A stretch of 64,000 nt of DNA from Pseudomonas versuta (GCF_001294575.1 NZ_CP012676.1:3610001-3674000), one strand, 5' to 3'. Shown: positions 19,360 to 29,912, counted from the first letter of the stretch. The notes: generated from the sequence alone by a model not told the origin. Numbers and translations: made by a program.

Positions 19360-19425
19360 GAGCGAGCTTGCTCGCGAGCTTTTTCATCGCAGCAACAAAA
19401 AGCTCGCGAGCAAGCTCGCTCCTAC
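19339..19425. repeat. REP cluster: partial copy plus inverted pair
   Basis: A truncated forward copy (19339-19352), a complete forward copy (19356-19380) and a perfect inverted copy (19401-19425) with 20 bases between the arms. The partial copy lies within the DUF2878 coding frame. The inverted pair would form a strong hairpin ending the light operon. Confidence 0.88.
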
Positions 19426-19492
19426 AAGAGATCGAAGGCGGTTTGTCAGCGGTTTTACACCTGACAGCTGCTCTGCCTTACACTGCGCGCCT

Positions 19493-19798
19493 ATGACCAA
19501 CATCCCCCTGACCGAAATTACCGAACCCGCCGTCACCTGTTCGACGTGCGCGGCATGCTGCTGCCAACTGGAAGTGATGTTGATCACCGACACCGGCGTG
19601 CCCGAGCGCTTTATCGACACCGATGACTGGGGCGGCGAGGTCATGCTGCGCCTTGATGATGGCTGGTGCGCAGCGCTGGATCGCAACACCATGATGTGCA
19701 CCATCTACGAAAAGCGTCCGTTGATTTGCCGCGAGTTCGAAATGGGTGATGTTGAATGCCTGAACGAGCGTCAAGGCATCACGACGGCGTATCGGTAA
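19493..19798 (+). CDS. YkgJ-type cysteine cluster protein
   Basis: A 101-residue protein with the YkgJ/Fe-S-oxidase-like Cys pattern: CSTCAACCCQL near residues 16-24, then C at the ALD.NTMMCTIYEKRPLICREF segment. These 8-9 cysteines probably bind zinc or an iron-sulfur cluster. Function is not established. It stands alone between two REP pairs. Confidence 0.85.
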   Translation: MTNIPLTEITEPAVTCSTCAACCCQLEVMLITDTGVPERFIDTDDWGGEVMLRLDDGWCAALDRNTMMCTIYEKRPLICREFEMGDVECLNERQGITTAYR

Positions 19799-19812
19799 CG
19801 ACTTGATCCCTT

Positions 19813-19880
19813 GTAGGAGCGAGCTTGCTCGCGAGCTGTTTGCGGTATTGGATATCGCGCTGAAAAGCTCGCTCCTACAG
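19813..19880. repeat. REP pair with truncated right arm
   Basis: A complete forward copy (19813-19837) and a shortened inverted copy (19866-19880) lacking about ten inner bases. It lies between the convergent YkgJ-type and PagL-like genes. Confidence 0.82.
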
Positions 19881-19890
19881 GGGGCGCCGG

Positions 19891-20409
19891 TTACAAAGGC
19901 ATCGTGTAATGCAGGGCGTAGCTCTCTACACCGTCATTGGTGGTCGATAGCCCGGCATTGGAGTAATGAGTCGCCCGAATACCCACTTCATGCCCACCGG
20001 CAAAGCGCAGGCCAAAACCCAGGCGATCTTCGAACTGGAAAGCCGTGCCCAGCTTGTTGCCCTCAACTTCGGTACGGGAAAACAGTGCGACCCCGATACC
20101 GGCCTCTACGTAAGGCTTGACCGTTTCGCCGGCAAACTCGTACACAAATACAGGCGAGAACGACAAGCTGTTGCTCGAAGAGGACTTGTCACCGTCCCAA
20201 TAGGTGTAAGCCCCATCCCAATACCCAGTCAGACGACCGACGTCACTCTGCAGCCAGCTTTTGTCCCAGTCGGACTTCAAGCCCAGACGATAGGTCATGG
20301 TCGATTCGCTGGTATGCCCGACCCCAAACTCGATACCGGCCGCTTGTGCCGTGTAGCTGTGCCCCAGAACAGTTGCTGCCAGCGCAGCCAGGCAAAAAAA
20401 TCGCTTCAT
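19891..20409 (-). CDS. pagL: PagL-like lipid A 3-O-deacylase
   Basis: A 172-residue outer-membrane beta-barrel protein with a cleavable signal peptide (MKRFFCLAALAATVLG...AQA). The catalytic residues of PagL are visible in the C-terminal strand region HYSNAG...NDGVESY: His148, Ser150 and Glu162. The spacing is identical to that of P. aeruginosa PagL (149/151/163 by memory). PagL removes the 3-O-linked acyl chain from lipid A at the cell surface, lowering recognition by host immunity. The ATG at 20409 was chosen because it begins the signal peptide; the frame upstream is not protein-like. The ribosome site is weak. Confidence 0.9.
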   Translation of the reverse strand: MKRFFCLAALAATVLGHSYTAQAAGIEFGVGHTSESTMTYRLGLKSDWDKSWLQSDVGRLTGYWDGAYTYWDGDKSSSSNSLSFSPVFVYEFAGETVKPYVEAGIGVALFSRTEVEGNKLGTAFQFEDRLGFGLRFAGGHEVGIRATHYSNAGLSTTNDGVESYALHYTMPL

Positions 20410-20522
20410 AAGAAAATCCCGCTTCCATATCCACAGATCATTGTTGTGTGCCTCACAGGCAAGCGCTAAGAATCCAGTCAACGCCCGAAAGTTCAACCGC
20501 CCTGAACCTTTTCACACTTTTT

Positions 20523-21314
20523 TCACAAGCCGAAGCTTTGCACACTCCCAGATTTATTCCACAACAGCGGCAGGATATTTTCCATGTGCTCTGGGGTAGC
20601 GCTGGTCCAGAACTGTGTTTGCCGGGCTGGGCCCGCTGCCAGCAGGCTTCTTTCACTCAATAACCGCTTGAGCTGACGGGCCACGGCGGCGCCGGTATCG
20701 ATCAGGATGATCGAAGGCGCCAGGATCTGGCTCAGCAAGGGCTTGAGGAAGGGGTAATGGGTGCAGCCCAGAATAATGGTGTCGCAACCTGCCGCCACCA
20801 GCGGCTCAACATAGCTGCGCAATAGCGTTCGCAAGGCATCACTGTGCAAGTCACCGGTTTCAATCAGTTCCACCAGCCCTGGGCATGGCTGGGTGATTAC
20901 CCGTACGTCGTTGGCAAAACGATCAAGCAAGGCGGCAAATTTGGCGCTCTGCAAGGTACCGGTGGTCGCAAGCACCCCTACCACTCCACTGCGGGTGGCC
21001 GCCGCGGCCGGTTTGACCGCCGGCTCCATACCGACGATGGGCCAATCGGGATAACACTGACGCAACTGCGCAACGCCGGCCACGGTGGCCGTGTTACAGG
21101 CCAGCACCAGGGCTTTGGCACCCTGGCGCCGAAAAAAATCAGCCATTACGGCGCAGCGCTGGCGGATAAATTCGGGGCTTTTTTCTCCATAAGGGATGTG
21201 CCCGCAATCTGCGATGTACAGCAGCGACTCATCGGGCAGCAGCGCATGGATTTCTCGCAGTACCGACAAGCCGCCGACACCAGAGTCAAAAACACCAATC
21301 GGTGCTTCACTCAT
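20523..21314 (-). CDS. murI: Glutamate racemase
   Basis: A 263-residue enzyme that makes D-glutamate for peptidoglycan. The two catalytic cysteines lie in LACNTATVA and GCTHYPFL, and the N-terminal [11 protein letters not shown] carries the conserved Asp and Ser. The start [12 protein letters not shown] at 21314 overlaps the moeB stop by 8 bases, so it is the last gene of the hemA-prfA-prmC-moeB-murI operon typical of Pseudomonas. The frame stays open for 24 more codons upstream, but that overlaps moeB and is not needed. Confidence 0.97.
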   Translation of the reverse strand: MSEAPIGVFDSGVGGLSVLREIHALLPDESLLYIADCGHIPYGEKSPEFIRQRCAVMADFFRRQGAKALVLACNTATVAGVAQLRQCYPDWPIVGMEPAVKPAAAATRSGVVGVLATTGTLQSAKFAALLDRFANDVRVITQPCPGLVELIETGDLHSDALRTLLRSYVEPLVAAGCDTIILGCTHYPFLKPLLSQILAPSIILIDTGAAVARQLKRLLSERSLLAAGPARQTQFWTSATPEHMENILPLLWNKSGSVQSFGL

Positions 21315-22062
21315 GACCCGTACCGCATACGCTGCACGCCGGGTCACGCTTGACCCGCAACTCACGAAACCGCGTACCCAAGGCATCGATCAAGAGCAGT
21401 CGCCCCACCAGCGGCTCACCAAAACCTGCCAGTAATTTAAGGGCTTCGAGCGCCTGCAGACTGCCCACCAGCCCTACCAGGGGGCCAATGACTCCAGCTT
21501 CGCTGCAGGTCAGTTCATCTTCACTGCCGTGACCATACAAGCAGTGGTAGCAAGGGCTCGCAGGCTGGCGTGAATCAAACACCGACAGCTGCCCTTCCAG
21601 GCGAATTGCCGCGCCACTGACCAGAGGTTTGCGTGCCGCAACGCAGGCGACGTTCACGGCTTCACGCGTACCGAAGTTGTCGCAGCAATCGAGTACCAGA
21701 TCCACCTCAGACACGGCATGGGCCAATGAGTCGGCATCCAGTGCCGAACGGTGTGCAACCAGTTTGATCTGCGGATTGATCGCCGCGAGGCGACTCAGGG
21801 CCGAGTCGACCTTGCTTTGGCCAATACTGGCGGTGTCATGAATGATCTGGCGCTGCAGGTTGGTCAGGTCGACGCTGTCGAAGTCTGCCAGATGCAACTC
21901 GCCAACCCCGGCTGCCGCCAGGTAGAGCGCAACCGGCGAACCCAGCCCGCCCAGACCGATGATCAGCACACGGCTGTTTTTCAGCTTCAGCTGGCCTTCG
22001 ATATCGACCTGTTGCAACAGGATCTGTCGGCTATAGCGCAACAGTTCCTCATCGGTCAGCAC
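21307..22062 (-). CDS. moeB: MoeB/ThiF-type ubiquitin-like adenylyltransferase
   Basis: A 251-residue E1-like enzyme that adenylates the C-terminal Gly-Gly of a sulfur-carrier protein (MoaD or ThiS). Visible are the ATP loop [48 protein letters not shown], and zinc-binding cysteine pairs (CYHCLYG and CSVC near the end). It starts with GTG at 22062, overlapping the prmC stop by 7 bases. By context it is the standard Pseudomonas moeB; whether it serves molybdopterin, thiamine or both is not clear from the sequence. Confidence 0.94.
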   Translation of the reverse strand: MLTDEELLRYSRQILLQQVDIEGQLKLKNSRVLIIGLGGLGSPVALYLAAAGVGELHLADFDSVDLTNLQRQIIHDTASIGQSKVDSALSRLAAINPQIKLVAHRSALDADSLAHAVSEVDLVLDCCDNFGTREAVNVACVAARKPLVSGAAIRLEGQLSVFDSRQPASPCYHCLYGHGSEDELTCSEAGVIGPLVGLVGSLQALEALKLLAGFGEPLVGRLLLIDALGTRFRELRVKRDPACSVCGTGHE

Positions 22063-22886
22063 GGCAGGCGGCCCAACGTGATGCGTTCGTGGGTGCCCAG
22101 GTCCTTGCGGCTTTCTACCTGTTCAAAACCTGCGTCCAGCAATAGCTGGCGAACGGCCGCGGCCTGATCGTAACCGTGCTCAAGCATCAACTGCCCGCCT
22201 GCATTCAGGTGCTGAGGGGCGGCTTGAATAATTTCGCGTATGTCGTCTAGGCCGTCGACACCGGCGACCAGGGCGCTTTCAGGCTCGAAACGCACATCGC
22301 CCTGCCCCAAATGCACGTCGCCCGCAGCAATGTAAGGCGGGTTGCTGATAATCAGGTCAAAGCGCTGACCGTCCAACGCACTGAACCAGTGGCTGGTCAG
22401 TACATGGACGTTGTCGAGCTGCAGGCGCTGACGATTACGCTCAGCCAGCGCTACGGCTTCAAGTACCCGGTCTACCGCCGTGATATGCCACGCCGGGCGC
22501 TCACTGGCCAAGGCCAGGGCAATTGCCCCGCTGCCGGTACCCAAATCAAGCACCCTGGCAGGGCTGGCCCGAAGCAGGTCCAGTGCGGTCTCGACCAGCA
22601 GTTCGGTGTCAGGACGGGGAATCAGCGTGTGGGGCGCGACTTCAAGGTCCAGCTTCCAGAAACCCTGCTGCCCCAGAATGTAGGCCACAGGCTCACCGGC
22701 ACGACGACGCAGCAGGTACTCGGCGAAGGTCAAGGCCGATTCGCTGCTGACAATTTTCTCGGGCCATGTGTGCAGGTAACTGCGCGACTTGCCCAGGGCT
22801 GCGGCCAGTAACAGTTCCGCATCCAGGCGGGCCGAGGGTGAATCCGGGAGTTCTGCGGCACGCAACAAGCTGGCAATAATGGTCAT
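22056..22886 (-). CDS. prmC: Release factor glutamine methyltransferase
   Basis: A 276-residue enzyme that N5-methylates the Gln of the GGQ motif in RF1 and RF2. It shows an N-terminal helical domain, SAM motif I VLDLGTGSGAIALALA, and the substrate-Gln clamp ISNPPYIA. The ATG follows the TAA stop of prfA directly, so the enzyme is made together with its substrate. The C-terminus overlaps moeB. Confidence 0.97.
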   Translation of the reverse strand: MTIIASLLRAAELPDSPSARLDAELLLAAALGKSRSYLHTWPEKIVSSESALTFAEYLLRRRAGEPVAYILGQQGFWKLDLEVAPHTLIPRPDTELLVETALDLLRASPARVLDLGTGSGAIALALASERPAWHITAVDRVLEAVALAERNRQRLQLDNVHVLTSHWFSALDGQRFDLIISNPPYIAAGDVHLGQGDVRFEPESALVAGVDGLDDIREIIQAAPQHLNAGGQLMLEHGYDQAAAVRQLLLDAGFEQVESRKDLGTHERITLGRLPC

Positions 22887-23969
22887 TTACTCACCCAGGG
22901 CTGTCAGTTGGTCAGCCTGAAATTCCGCTAATAACGGCTCAATAACGGCATCGACGCCGCCAGCCAGTACATCATCCAGCGAGTACAAGGTCAGGTTGAC
23001 ACGATGGTCGGTGACCCGCCCTTGTGCAAAATTGTAAGTGCGGATGCGTTCTGAACGATCCCCCGAACCCACCAGCGATTTTCGTTCGCTGGCAATGGCG
23101 CTGGCCGCGGCACTGGTTTGCTGGTCATTCAATTTAGCCGAAAGCCAGGACATCGCCCGCGCCCGGTTTTTATGCTGGGAACGCTCTTCCTGACACTCAA
23201 CCACGATGCCCGATGGCAAGTGAGTGATACGAATGGCCGAGTCGGTCTTGTTAACGTGCTGACCACCGGCGCCCGAAGAGCGATAGGTGTCGACACGCAA
23301 GTCGGACGGGTTGATCTCAATCGCTTCCTGCTCGTCCGGCTCCGGCAATACCGCCACAGTGCACGCGGAAGTGTGGATACGGCCCTGGGATTCTGTCGCC
23401 GGGACCCGCTGTACACGGTGTACGCCCGACTCGAACTTCAGCTTGCCGTAAACATTCTCACCTTCAACCCGGGCGATGACTTCTTTGTAGCCGCCATGCT
23501 CCCCGCTGTTTTCCGACAGGATTTCCAGTTTCCAGCCACGACGCTCGGCGTAACGCGAGTACATGCGAAACAGGTCACCGGCAAAAATTGCCGCTTCATC
23601 ACCGCCGGTTCCGGCGCGAATCTCAAGGAATACGTTGCGCCCGTCATTCGGGTCCTTGGGCAACAGCATGCGCTGCAGGTCTTGCTCCAGCTCGAGCAGC
23701 CGGTCTTTGGCTTCGCGGACTTCTTCAACCGCCATTTCGCGCATGTCAGGGTCGTTATCCTTGAGCAACGCCTGGGCGCCCTCAAGGTCGGCCTGGACTT
23801 TGAGCCACATCCCGTAAGTTGTGACAATGGGCTCTACTTCCGAGTATTCCTTGGAATAGGCACGGAATTTGGTCTGATCAGAGATGACTTCGCCATCGCC
23901 AAGCAACGCGGTCAGTTCTTCAAAACGGTCCTGGAGGATGTCCAGCTTATTCAGCAGTGACGCTTTCAT
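22887..23969 (-). CDS. prfA: Peptide chain release factor 1
   Basis: RF1 of the normal length, 360 residues, which reads UAA and UAG. It contains the anticodon-like tripeptide region [10 protein letters not shown] and the catalytic GGQ in [15 protein letters not shown]. The gene lies between hemA (2-base gap) and prmC (no gap), the order found across gammaproteobacteria. Confidence 0.98.
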   Translation of the reverse strand: MKASLLNKLDILQDRFEELTALLGDGEVISDQTKFRAYSKEYSEVEPIVTTYGMWLKVQADLEGAQALLKDNDPDMREMAVEEVREAKDRLLELEQDLQRMLLPKDPNDGRNVFLEIRAGTGGDEAAIFAGDLFRMYSRYAERRGWKLEILSENSGEHGGYKEVIARVEGENVYGKLKFESGVHRVQRVPATESQGRIHTSACTVAVLPEPDEQEAIEINPSDLRVDTYRSSGAGGQHVNKTDSAIRITHLPSGIVVECQEERSQHKNRARAMSWLSAKLNDQQTSAAASAIASERKSLVGSGDRSERIRTYNFAQGRVTDHRVNLTLYSLDDVLAGGVDAVIEPLLAEFQADQLTALGE

Positions 23970-23971
23970 TA

Positions 23972-25255
23972 CTATTTTTTATCCGCAGAGCTATCCGATG
24001 AGCCCTCACCGAGGGCAAAAAGTTCTTGGGCCATGGCCAGCGCATCGAGGCGGCCTTCGGCGGAAAGCTTTTTCAGCTGCACGCTGGGTGCGTGCAGCAA
24101 TTTATTGGTCAGGCCACGTGCCAGTTGTACCAGCACGTCTTCAGGGTTGCTGCCATTGGCGAGCATCCGCTGGGCTTTTTGCAGTTCTTCATCACGCAGG
24201 CGCTCGCTTTGCTGGCGGTAGGCCTTGAGCACATCCACTGCCGCCAGCTCGCGCAAACGCACCATGAACTCTTCAGCGCCAATGCTGACCAGCTCCTCCG
24301 CCGCCTGGGCTGCGCCCTGACGGCTTTTCAGGTTTTCAGCGACCACTTCGTGCAAGTCATCTACGGTGTAAAGGTAAACGTCGTCGAGCTCGCCGACTTC
24401 TGGTTCGATATCGCGGGGAACGGCGATATCCACCATGAAAATGGGTTTGTGCTTGCGCAGTTTCAAGGCGCTTTCAACCGCACCCTTGCCCAAAATCGGC
24501 AGCTGGCTGGCCGTGGAGCTGATGACGATATCGCTGTGCACCAACTCCTGGGGGATGTCCGACAACAACACCGCGTGCGCCCCGAACTGTGCGGCCAGCG
24601 TGCTGGCGCGCTCCAGCGTACGGTTAGCCACGACGATGCGCTTTACCCCCAGGTCATGCAGGTGACGGGCGACCAGGGTGATGGTCTCGCCCGCGCCAAT
24701 CAGCAAGGCCTGACTGCGCTGCAAGTCGCTGAAAATCTGCTTGGCCAGGCTAACGGCGGCAAAGGCTACCGATACCGGGTTTTCGCCGATAGCGGTGTCG
24801 GTGCGTACTTGCTTGGCCGAATTGAACGTCGCCTGAAACAGCCGCCCCAACAAAGGCCCGACCGTGCCAGCCTCTCGCGCCACGGCATAGGCCGACTTCA
24901 TTTGGCCGAGAATCTGCGGTTCACCCAACACCAGCGAATCCAGACCTGAAGCCACACGCATCATGTGACGAACGGCAGCGTCGTCTTCATGGACATAGGC
25001 ACAAGCGCGCAACTCTTCGAGGCTCAGATTGTGATAGTCGGCCAGCCACTTCAGCACCGAATCTGCCGAGAGGTGGTCTTGTTCTATATATAGCTCGCTG
25101 CGATTGCAGGTGGAGAGGATCGCAGCTTCGCGGCTGTCGGTGTGTCGGCAGAGTTGCTGCAAGGCCTCAACCAACTGCTCGGGAGTAAAAGCCACGCGCT
25201 CGCGGACGTCTACTGAAGCAGTCTTATGGTTAATACCGAGTGCGAGGAAGGCCAT
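23972..25255 (-). CDS. hemA: Glutamyl-tRNA reductase
   Basis: The first committed enzyme of tetrapyrrole synthesis, turning Glu-tRNA into glutamate-1-semialdehyde; 427 residues. The active-site Cys is in [12 protein letters not shown] (about residue 50). The NADPH domain shows [15 protein letters not shown], and the C-terminal dimerisation helix follows. The start [16 protein letters not shown] is characteristic. It is the promoter-proximal gene of an operon with prfA, prmC, moeB and murI, and is divergent from the TPR lipoprotein gene. Confidence 0.98.
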   Translation of the reverse strand: MAFLALGINHKTASVDVRERVAFTPEQLVEALQQLCRHTDSREAAILSTCNRSELYIEQDHLSADSVLKWLADYHNLSLEELRACAYVHEDDAAVRHMMRVASGLDSLVLGEPQILGQMKSAYAVAREAGTVGPLLGRLFQATFNSAKQVRTDTAIGENPVSVAFAAVSLAKQIFSDLQRSQALLIGAGETITLVARHLHDLGVKRIVVANRTLERASTLAAQFGAHAVLLSDIPQELVHSDIVISSTASQLPILGKGAVESALKLRKHKPIFMVDIAVPRDIEPEVGELDDVYLYTVDDLHEVVAENLKSRQGAAQAAEELVSIGAEEFMVRLRELAAVDVLKAYRQQSERLRDEELQKAQRMLANGSNPEDVLVQLARGLTNKLLHAPSVQLKKLSAEGRLDALAMAQELFALGEGSSDSSADKK

Positions 25256-25468
25256 TCAAGATCGCTGATGATGACGAGAAGCCGGCAATTGTCCTACTTC
25301 GCCAGATTGAGAACAACCATTGCTGACTATTGTCTCTATAGTTAAGGTCTCTTGAAGCCCAGTTATCTCGCATCAATTGACTCTGATATCGATAGTCGCA
25401 GCTGTTAGGGTTTGCCCTATCGCATGTGTCATGATGCCCAGACCGCAGGTAAGTCGCCCTTCTCCTAT

Positions 25469-27193
25469 ATGAATAGATCCTCCGCGTTGCTCCTCTCTCT
25501 CGTCCTTCTCAGTGGCTGCCAGGCTTTGGCCCCCACGTCACCGGATGATTCATCGCCGGCTGAAGAGGCTACTTCCACTCCGGAAAAACCCACGGTTTAT
25601 GGCTCGTTCAGCGAAGAAACGCTGTACAGCCTGCTGGGCGCGGAGTTGGCCGGCCAACGTAATCGTCTGGATATCGCTCTCGACAACTACGTCACCCAGG
25701 CGATCAATACGCAAGATCCCGGCATTGCCGAGCGCGCCTTGCGGATTGCCGAGTACCTGGGCGCCGATCAGGCCGCTCTCGATACATCGCTGATCTGGGC
25801 TAAAAACGCGCCGGACGATCTTGAGGCCCAACGTGCGGCTGCCATTCAACTGGCGCGCAATGGTCGTTATGACGATGCCATGGTGTACATGGAGAAAGTC
25901 CTGCAGGCCAAAGGCGATACACATTTCGACTTTTTAGCCCTGTCGGCGTCAGAAACAGATGCCGATACCCGTGCAGGCCTGCAGAAAAGCTTTGATCGCC
26001 TGCTGGTCAAGCACCCGGACAATGGCCAGCTGATTTTCGGCAAGGCCTTGCTGATGCAACAGGACGGTGACGCTGAAGGCGCCCTCAAGTTGCTGGAAAA
26101 GAATCCGCCTCAGGATGGTGAAGTTGCCCCGGTATTATTGCGGGCCCGTTTGCTGCAAAGCCTCAATCGCGGTGATGAAGCCCTGCCGCTGCTGAAAAAA
26201 AGCATTCGCCAGTACCCTGATGACAAACGTTTGGGGCTGACCTACGCGCGCACCCTGATCGAACAGAACCGCATGGATGAGGCCAAAGCCCAGTTCACCA
26301 GCCTGGCCGAGCAGTACCCGGAAGACGATGAGCTGCGCTTTTCTCTGGCCTTGATTGCCCTGGAAGGTAAAAAGTGGGACGAAGCCCAAGGCTATCTGGA
26401 AGAGTTGATTGAGCGCGACAGCCATGTCGACTCCGCCCATTTGAATCTGGGCCGCATTGCCGAAGAGCGTAATGACCCTCAGGGGGCACTCGCCGAATAT
26501 GCCCAGGTTGGCCCGGGCAATGACTACTTGCCGGCACAAATGCGCCAGGCCGACATTCTTGTCAGTCACGGCCGCGGGGCTGAAGCCTCGAAAAAACTGG
26601 CCGCGGCCCGTGATGCCCAGCCGGACTACGGCATTCAGCTGTTCTTGATAGAGGCCGAGACCCTGGCTGCGAACAATCAGACTGATCGCGCCTGGAATGT
26701 CCTGCAACAAGCACTCAAACAGTATCCCGACGATCTGAACCTGCTCTATTCACGCGCCATGCTGGCCGAGAAACGTAACGATCTGGAGCAAATGGAGCGC
26801 GATCTGCGCGCAATCATCAAGCGCGAACCGGACAATGCAATGGCATTGAACGCGCTGGGTTATACGCTTTCAGATCGGACCACCCGCTATGCCGAAGCCA
26901 AAGTACTGATCCAGCAAGCTTACGACTTGAACCCGGACGACCCGGCAGTGCTCGACAGCCTGGGCTGGGTGAATTTCCGCCTTGGCAATCTGGATGAAGC
27001 TGAACGATTGCTGCGCCAGGCCCTCGAACGTTTCCCGGACCAGGAAGTGGCTGCGCATCTGGGCGAAGTACTGTGGGCCAATGGCAAACAGCGCGAGGCC
27101 AAGCAGATCTGGGGCAAGTTCCTTAAAGAAAACCCTGAAAGCCCAATCCTGCGCAAAACCGTGTTGCGCCTGACCGGATCGGAGAATCTTTAA
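25469..27193 (+). CDS. TPR-repeat lipoprotein
   Basis: A 574-residue protein beginning with a lipoprotein signal peptide (MNRSSALLLSLVLLSGC; Cys at 17). After it comes an acidic, Ser/Thr-rich linker, then tetratricopeptide repeats over almost the whole length; PDD, LLYSRAML and DSLGWVNFRLGNLDEAERLL segments show the repeat pattern. The ATG at 25469 was preferred to an upstream in-frame ATG because it starts the signal peptide. The gene comes just before lolB in Pseudomonas genomes; it is probably an outer-membrane assembly or secretion helper, but its partner is unknown. Confidence 0.88.
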   Translation: MNRSSALLLSLVLLSGCQALAPTSPDDSSPAEEATSTPEKPTVYGSFSEETLYSLLGAELAGQRNRLDIALDNYVTQAINTQDPGIAERALRIAEYLGADQAALDTSLIWAKNAPDDLEAQRAAAIQLARNGRYDDAMVYMEKVLQAKGDTHFDFLALSASETDADTRAGLQKSFDRLLVKHPDNGQLIFGKALLMQQDGDAEGALKLLEKNPPQDGEVAPVLLRARLLQSLNRGDEALPLLKKSIRQYPDDKRLGLTYARTLIEQNRMDEAKAQFTSLAEQYPEDDELRFSLALIALEGKKWDEAQGYLEELIERDSHVDSAHLNLGRIAEERNDPQGALAEYAQVGPGNDYLPAQMRQADILVSHGRGAEASKKLAAARDAQPDYGIQLFLIEAETLAANNQTDRAWNVLQQALKQYPDDLNLLYSRAMLAEKRNDLEQMERDLRAIIKREPDNAMALNALGYTLSDRTTRYAEAKVLIQQAYDLNPDDPAVLDSLGWVNFRLGNLDEAERLLRQALERFPDQEVAAHLGEVLWANGKQREAKQIWGKFLKENPESPILRKTVLRLTGSENL

Positions 27194-27196
27194 ATC

Positions 27197-27823
27197 ATGT
27201 TTTTTCGTCATCTGCGCCATCTTATTGCCTTTGGCCTGATCGCCCTGCTCGCCGGTTGCGCGGGTTTTGGTGCTCGCGAATCGGTTGAAGGCCATGGCAG
27301 CCCGGCCTTGTGGTCGGAACATAAACAGCAACTGACCCAACTCGACGGCTGGCAAATCAACGGCAAGGTCGGGATTCGCGCACCTAAAGACTCGGGCAGC
27401 GCCACCCTGTTCTGGCTGCAGCGTCAGGATTATTACGACATCCGCCTCTCGGGGCCGCTCGGCCGTGGCGCTGCCCGCCTGACCGGCCGCCCCGGAAAGG
27501 TCAGCCTGGAAGTCGCCAATCAGGGACGTTATGAAGCGCCAACCCCGGAAGAATTACTGGGCGAACAACTGGGCTGGAGCCTGCCAGTGTCGCACCTGGT
27601 CTGGTGGGTACGCGGCCTGCCTGCCCCCGGCAGTAAAAGCCGTGTGACCTTGAATGCCGACAGTCGCCTGGCGAACCTGGAACAGGACGGCTGGAAAATT
27701 GAGTATTTGAGCTACGTCGAGCAGAACGGTTTCTGGCTGCCCGAGCGGGTCAAGCTGCATGGCCCGGAGCTGGACGTCACATTGGTGGTTAAAGATTGGC
27801 AACCCCGTCAGTTAGGTCAATGA
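27197..27823 (+). CDS. lolB: Outer-membrane lipoprotein-sorting protein LolB
   Basis: A 208-residue lipoprotein (lipobox LLAGC, Cys about residue 18) that accepts lipoproteins from periplasmic LolA and inserts them into the outer membrane. Conserved LolB segments include the [22 protein letters not shown] strand pair and [12 protein letters not shown] loop. It is 3 bases after the TPR gene and followed by ispE, the canonical lolB-ispE-tRNA-prs order. Confidence 0.95.
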   Translation: MFFRHLRHLIAFGLIALLAGCAGFGARESVEGHGSPALWSEHKQQLTQLDGWQINGKVGIRAPKDSGSATLFWLQRQDYYDIRLSGPLGRGAARLTGRPGKVSLEVANQGRYEAPTPEELLGEQLGWSLPVSHLVWWVRGLPAPGSKSRVTLNADSRLANLEQDGWKIEYLSYVEQNGFWLPERVKLHGPELDVTLVVKDWQPRQLGQ

Positions 27824-27824
27824 C

Positions 27825-28700
27825 ATGCAAAAAGATGCTCTGGTTTTGCCCTCCCCGGCAAAACTCAATTTGATGCTGCACATTCTCGGCCGTCGTGAAG
27901 ATGGCTATCACGAACTGCAAACGTTGTTTCAATTCCTCGACTACGGCGACGAGATGACGTTTTCGGTACGTGATGATGGGGTTATTTGCCTGCACACCGA
28001 TTTCCCCGGGGTCCCGCACGATGCAAACCTGATCGTGAAGGCGGCAAGAAAACTTCAGGAACAATCCGGCTGCCCCCTGGGGATCGACATCTGGATCAAA
28101 AAAGTTTTGCCCATGGGCGGCGGCATCGGTGGTGGCAGTTCGAATGCAGCCACGACTTTGCTGGGGCTCAACCATCTCTGGCACCTGGACTGGAGTGAAG
28201 ACCGACTCGCCGCACTGGGCTTGGGTTTAGGGGCCGACGTGCCGGTTTTCGTACGGGGCCACGCCGCATTCGCTGAAGGTATTGGCGAAATTCTTACGCC
28301 AGTCGATCCGGAAGAACCCTGGTATTTGGTACTTGTCCCGCAAGTATCTGTAAGTACTGCAGAAATATTTTCAGATCCTTTGTTGACACGTGACTCTTTG
28401 CCCATTAAAGTGCGCCCCGTTCCCAAGGGAAACAGCCGAAACGACTGCGAAGCAGTAGTTAAGGAGCGTTATCCAGAAGTACGTAACGCTTTGAATTTGC
28501 TAGGTAAATATACCGAAGCAAAATTGACTGGAACTGGAAGTTGTATATTTGGGGCCTTCCCAAACGAAGCAGATGCTGATAAAGTGCTGCACCTTCTGAC
28601 AGACACCCTTACAGGGTTTGTAGCAAAAGGAAGCAACGTTTCGATGTTGCATCGCAAGCTACAAGATCTGGCAAAGGAAACGGGTACACGGTACTCGTAG
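27825..28700 (+). CDS. ispE: 4-diphosphocytidyl-2-C-methyl-D-erythritol kinase
   Basis: A GHMP kinase of the MEP isoprenoid pathway, 291 residues. The ATP loop is [17 protein letters not shown], the N-terminal substrate motif is [16 protein letters not shown], and the C-terminal GHMP motif is [13 protein letters not shown]. It begins one base after lolB. The last third, from about base 28340, is clearly richer in A/T and uses codons such as ATA and GGA that are rare elsewhere in the window, although the protein remains normal. Confidence 0.96.
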   Translation: MQKDALVLPSPAKLNLMLHILGRREDGYHELQTLFQFLDYGDEMTFSVRDDGVICLHTDFPGVPHDANLIVKAARKLQEQSGCPLGIDIWIKKVLPMGGGIGGGSSNAATTLLGLNHLWHLDWSEDRLAALGLGLGADVPVFVRGHAAFAEGIGEILTPVDPEEPWYLVLVPQVSVSTAEIFSDPLLTRDSLPIKVRPVPKGNSRNDCEAVVKERYPEVRNALNLLGKYTEAKLTGTGSCIFGAFPNEADADKVLHLLTDTLTGFVAKGSNVSMLHRKLQDLAKETGTRYS

Positions 28701-28710
28701 CAACAGATAC

Positions 28711-28785
28711 AGGGGCGTCGCCAAGCGGTAAGGCAGCAGGTTTTGATCCTGCCATGCGTTGGTTCGAATCCAGCCGCCCCTGCCA
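28711..28785 (+). tRNA. tRNA-Gln (TTG)
   Basis: A 75-base cloverleaf with encoded CCA. The acceptor stem AGGGGCG pairs with CGCCCCT, and the discriminator is G. The anticodon stem GCAGG/CCTGC holds loop TTTTGAT, with anticodon TTG; the T-loop is GTTCGAATC. It lies between ispE and prs, the usual place in Pseudomonas. Confidence 0.97.
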
Positions 28786-28830
28786 TTTCTTATACTCATC
28801 CAGGTTACCCTCAGCCTTCAGGTACTGCGC

Positions 28831-29772
28831 GTGTCCAAGATGATGGTCTTTACGGGGAACGCTAACCCCGATCTGGCTCGGCGTGTCGTACGTCAGCTGC
28901 ATATCCCACTCGGTGACATTTCTGTCGGAAAATTTTCTGACGGCGAGATTACCGCTGAGATTAATGAAAATGTCCGCGGTAAAGACGTTTTCATCATTCA
29001 GCCGACTTGTGCTCCGACCAACGATAACCTGATGGAACTCGTCGTGATGGCTGATGCCTTCCGCCGCTCCTCAGCTACTCGTATTACTGCTGTTATTCCT
29101 TACTTTGGTTATGCCCGTCAGGATCGCCGTCCGCGTTCCGCACGTGTGGCTATCAGCGCAAAAGTTGTTGCTGACATGCTTACCGTAGTCGGCATCGATC
29201 GTGTTCTCACGGTTGATTTGCATGCTGACCAGATTCAGGGTTTCTTCGATATTCCTGTAGATAACATCTATGGCTCCCCAGTTTTGGTGGATGACATCGA
29301 AGATCAGCGCTTTGAGAACCTTATGATTGTGTCCCCGGATATCGGCGGCGTCGTGCGTGCACGTGCTGTTGCCAAATCCCTGGGCGTTGATCTGGGTATC
29401 ATCGACAAACGCCGTGAGAAAGCCAATCACTCGGAAGTGATGCATATCATTGGTGATGTCGAAGGGCGTACCTGTATTTTGGTTGATGACATGGTCGATA
29501 CCGCCGGCACTCTGTGCCACGCGGCTAAAGCCTTGAAAGAGCATGGCGCTTCCAAAGTGTTCGCCTACTGCACACACCCTGTGCTGTCGGGTCGGGCAAT
29601 CGAGAATATCGAAAATTCCATGCTGGATGAGCTGGTGGTGACTAACACCATTCCGCTGTCCGCTGCCGCACAAGCCTGTACGCGTATCCGTCAACTGGAT
29701 ATCGCACCGGTTGTGGCTGAAGCGGTTCGCCGCATCAGCAACGAAGAATCGATCAGCGCGATGTTCCGATAA
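28831..29772 (+). CDS. prs: Ribose-phosphate pyrophosphokinase
   Basis: PRPP synthetase, 313 residues, forming PRPP for nucleotide, His and Trp synthesis. The start is GTG at 28831 ([18 protein letters not shown]); the upstream in-frame start would read through the tRNA. Visible are the ATP-binding segment [14 protein letters not shown], the metal-binding [11 protein letters not shown] and the ribose-phosphate loop [12 protein letters not shown]. It ends before a strong terminator. Its product feeds hpt and upp, encoded elsewhere in the window. Confidence 0.98.
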   Translation: MSKMMVFTGNANPDLARRVVRQLHIPLGDISVGKFSDGEITAEINENVRGKDVFIIQPTCAPTNDNLMELVVMADAFRRSSATRITAVIPYFGYARQDRRPRSARVAISAKVVADMLTVVGIDRVLTVDLHADQIQGFFDIPVDNIYGSPVLVDDIEDQRFENLMIVSPDIGGVVRARAVAKSLGVDLGIIDKRREKANHSEVMHIIGDVEGRTCILVDDMVDTAGTLCHAAKALKEHGASKVFAYCTHPVLSGRAIENIENSMLDELVVTNTIPLSAAAQACTRIRQLDIAPVVAEAVRRISNEESISAMFR

Positions 29773-29810
29773 GGGCCCTGCCCTTCTCAGATATCCCGCT
29801 GACGAAAAGC

Positions 29811-29847
29811 GCCCCGCCCCAGCAGCCTGTTGGGGCGGGGCTTTTTT
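29811..29847 (+). terminator. Rho-independent terminator after prs
   Basis: GCCCCGCCCCA, a 9-base loop, then TGGGGCGGGGC and six T: an 11-bp GC-rich stem. Upstream AAAAGC also pairs with the T-run, so it may work in both directions. Confidence 0.93.
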
Positions 29848-29912
29848 GCCCATACCGTCCATAGCGCTGGTCGCAAACGCTAGGCCGGATGTGGTTATTT
29901 TGGAGATACAAC

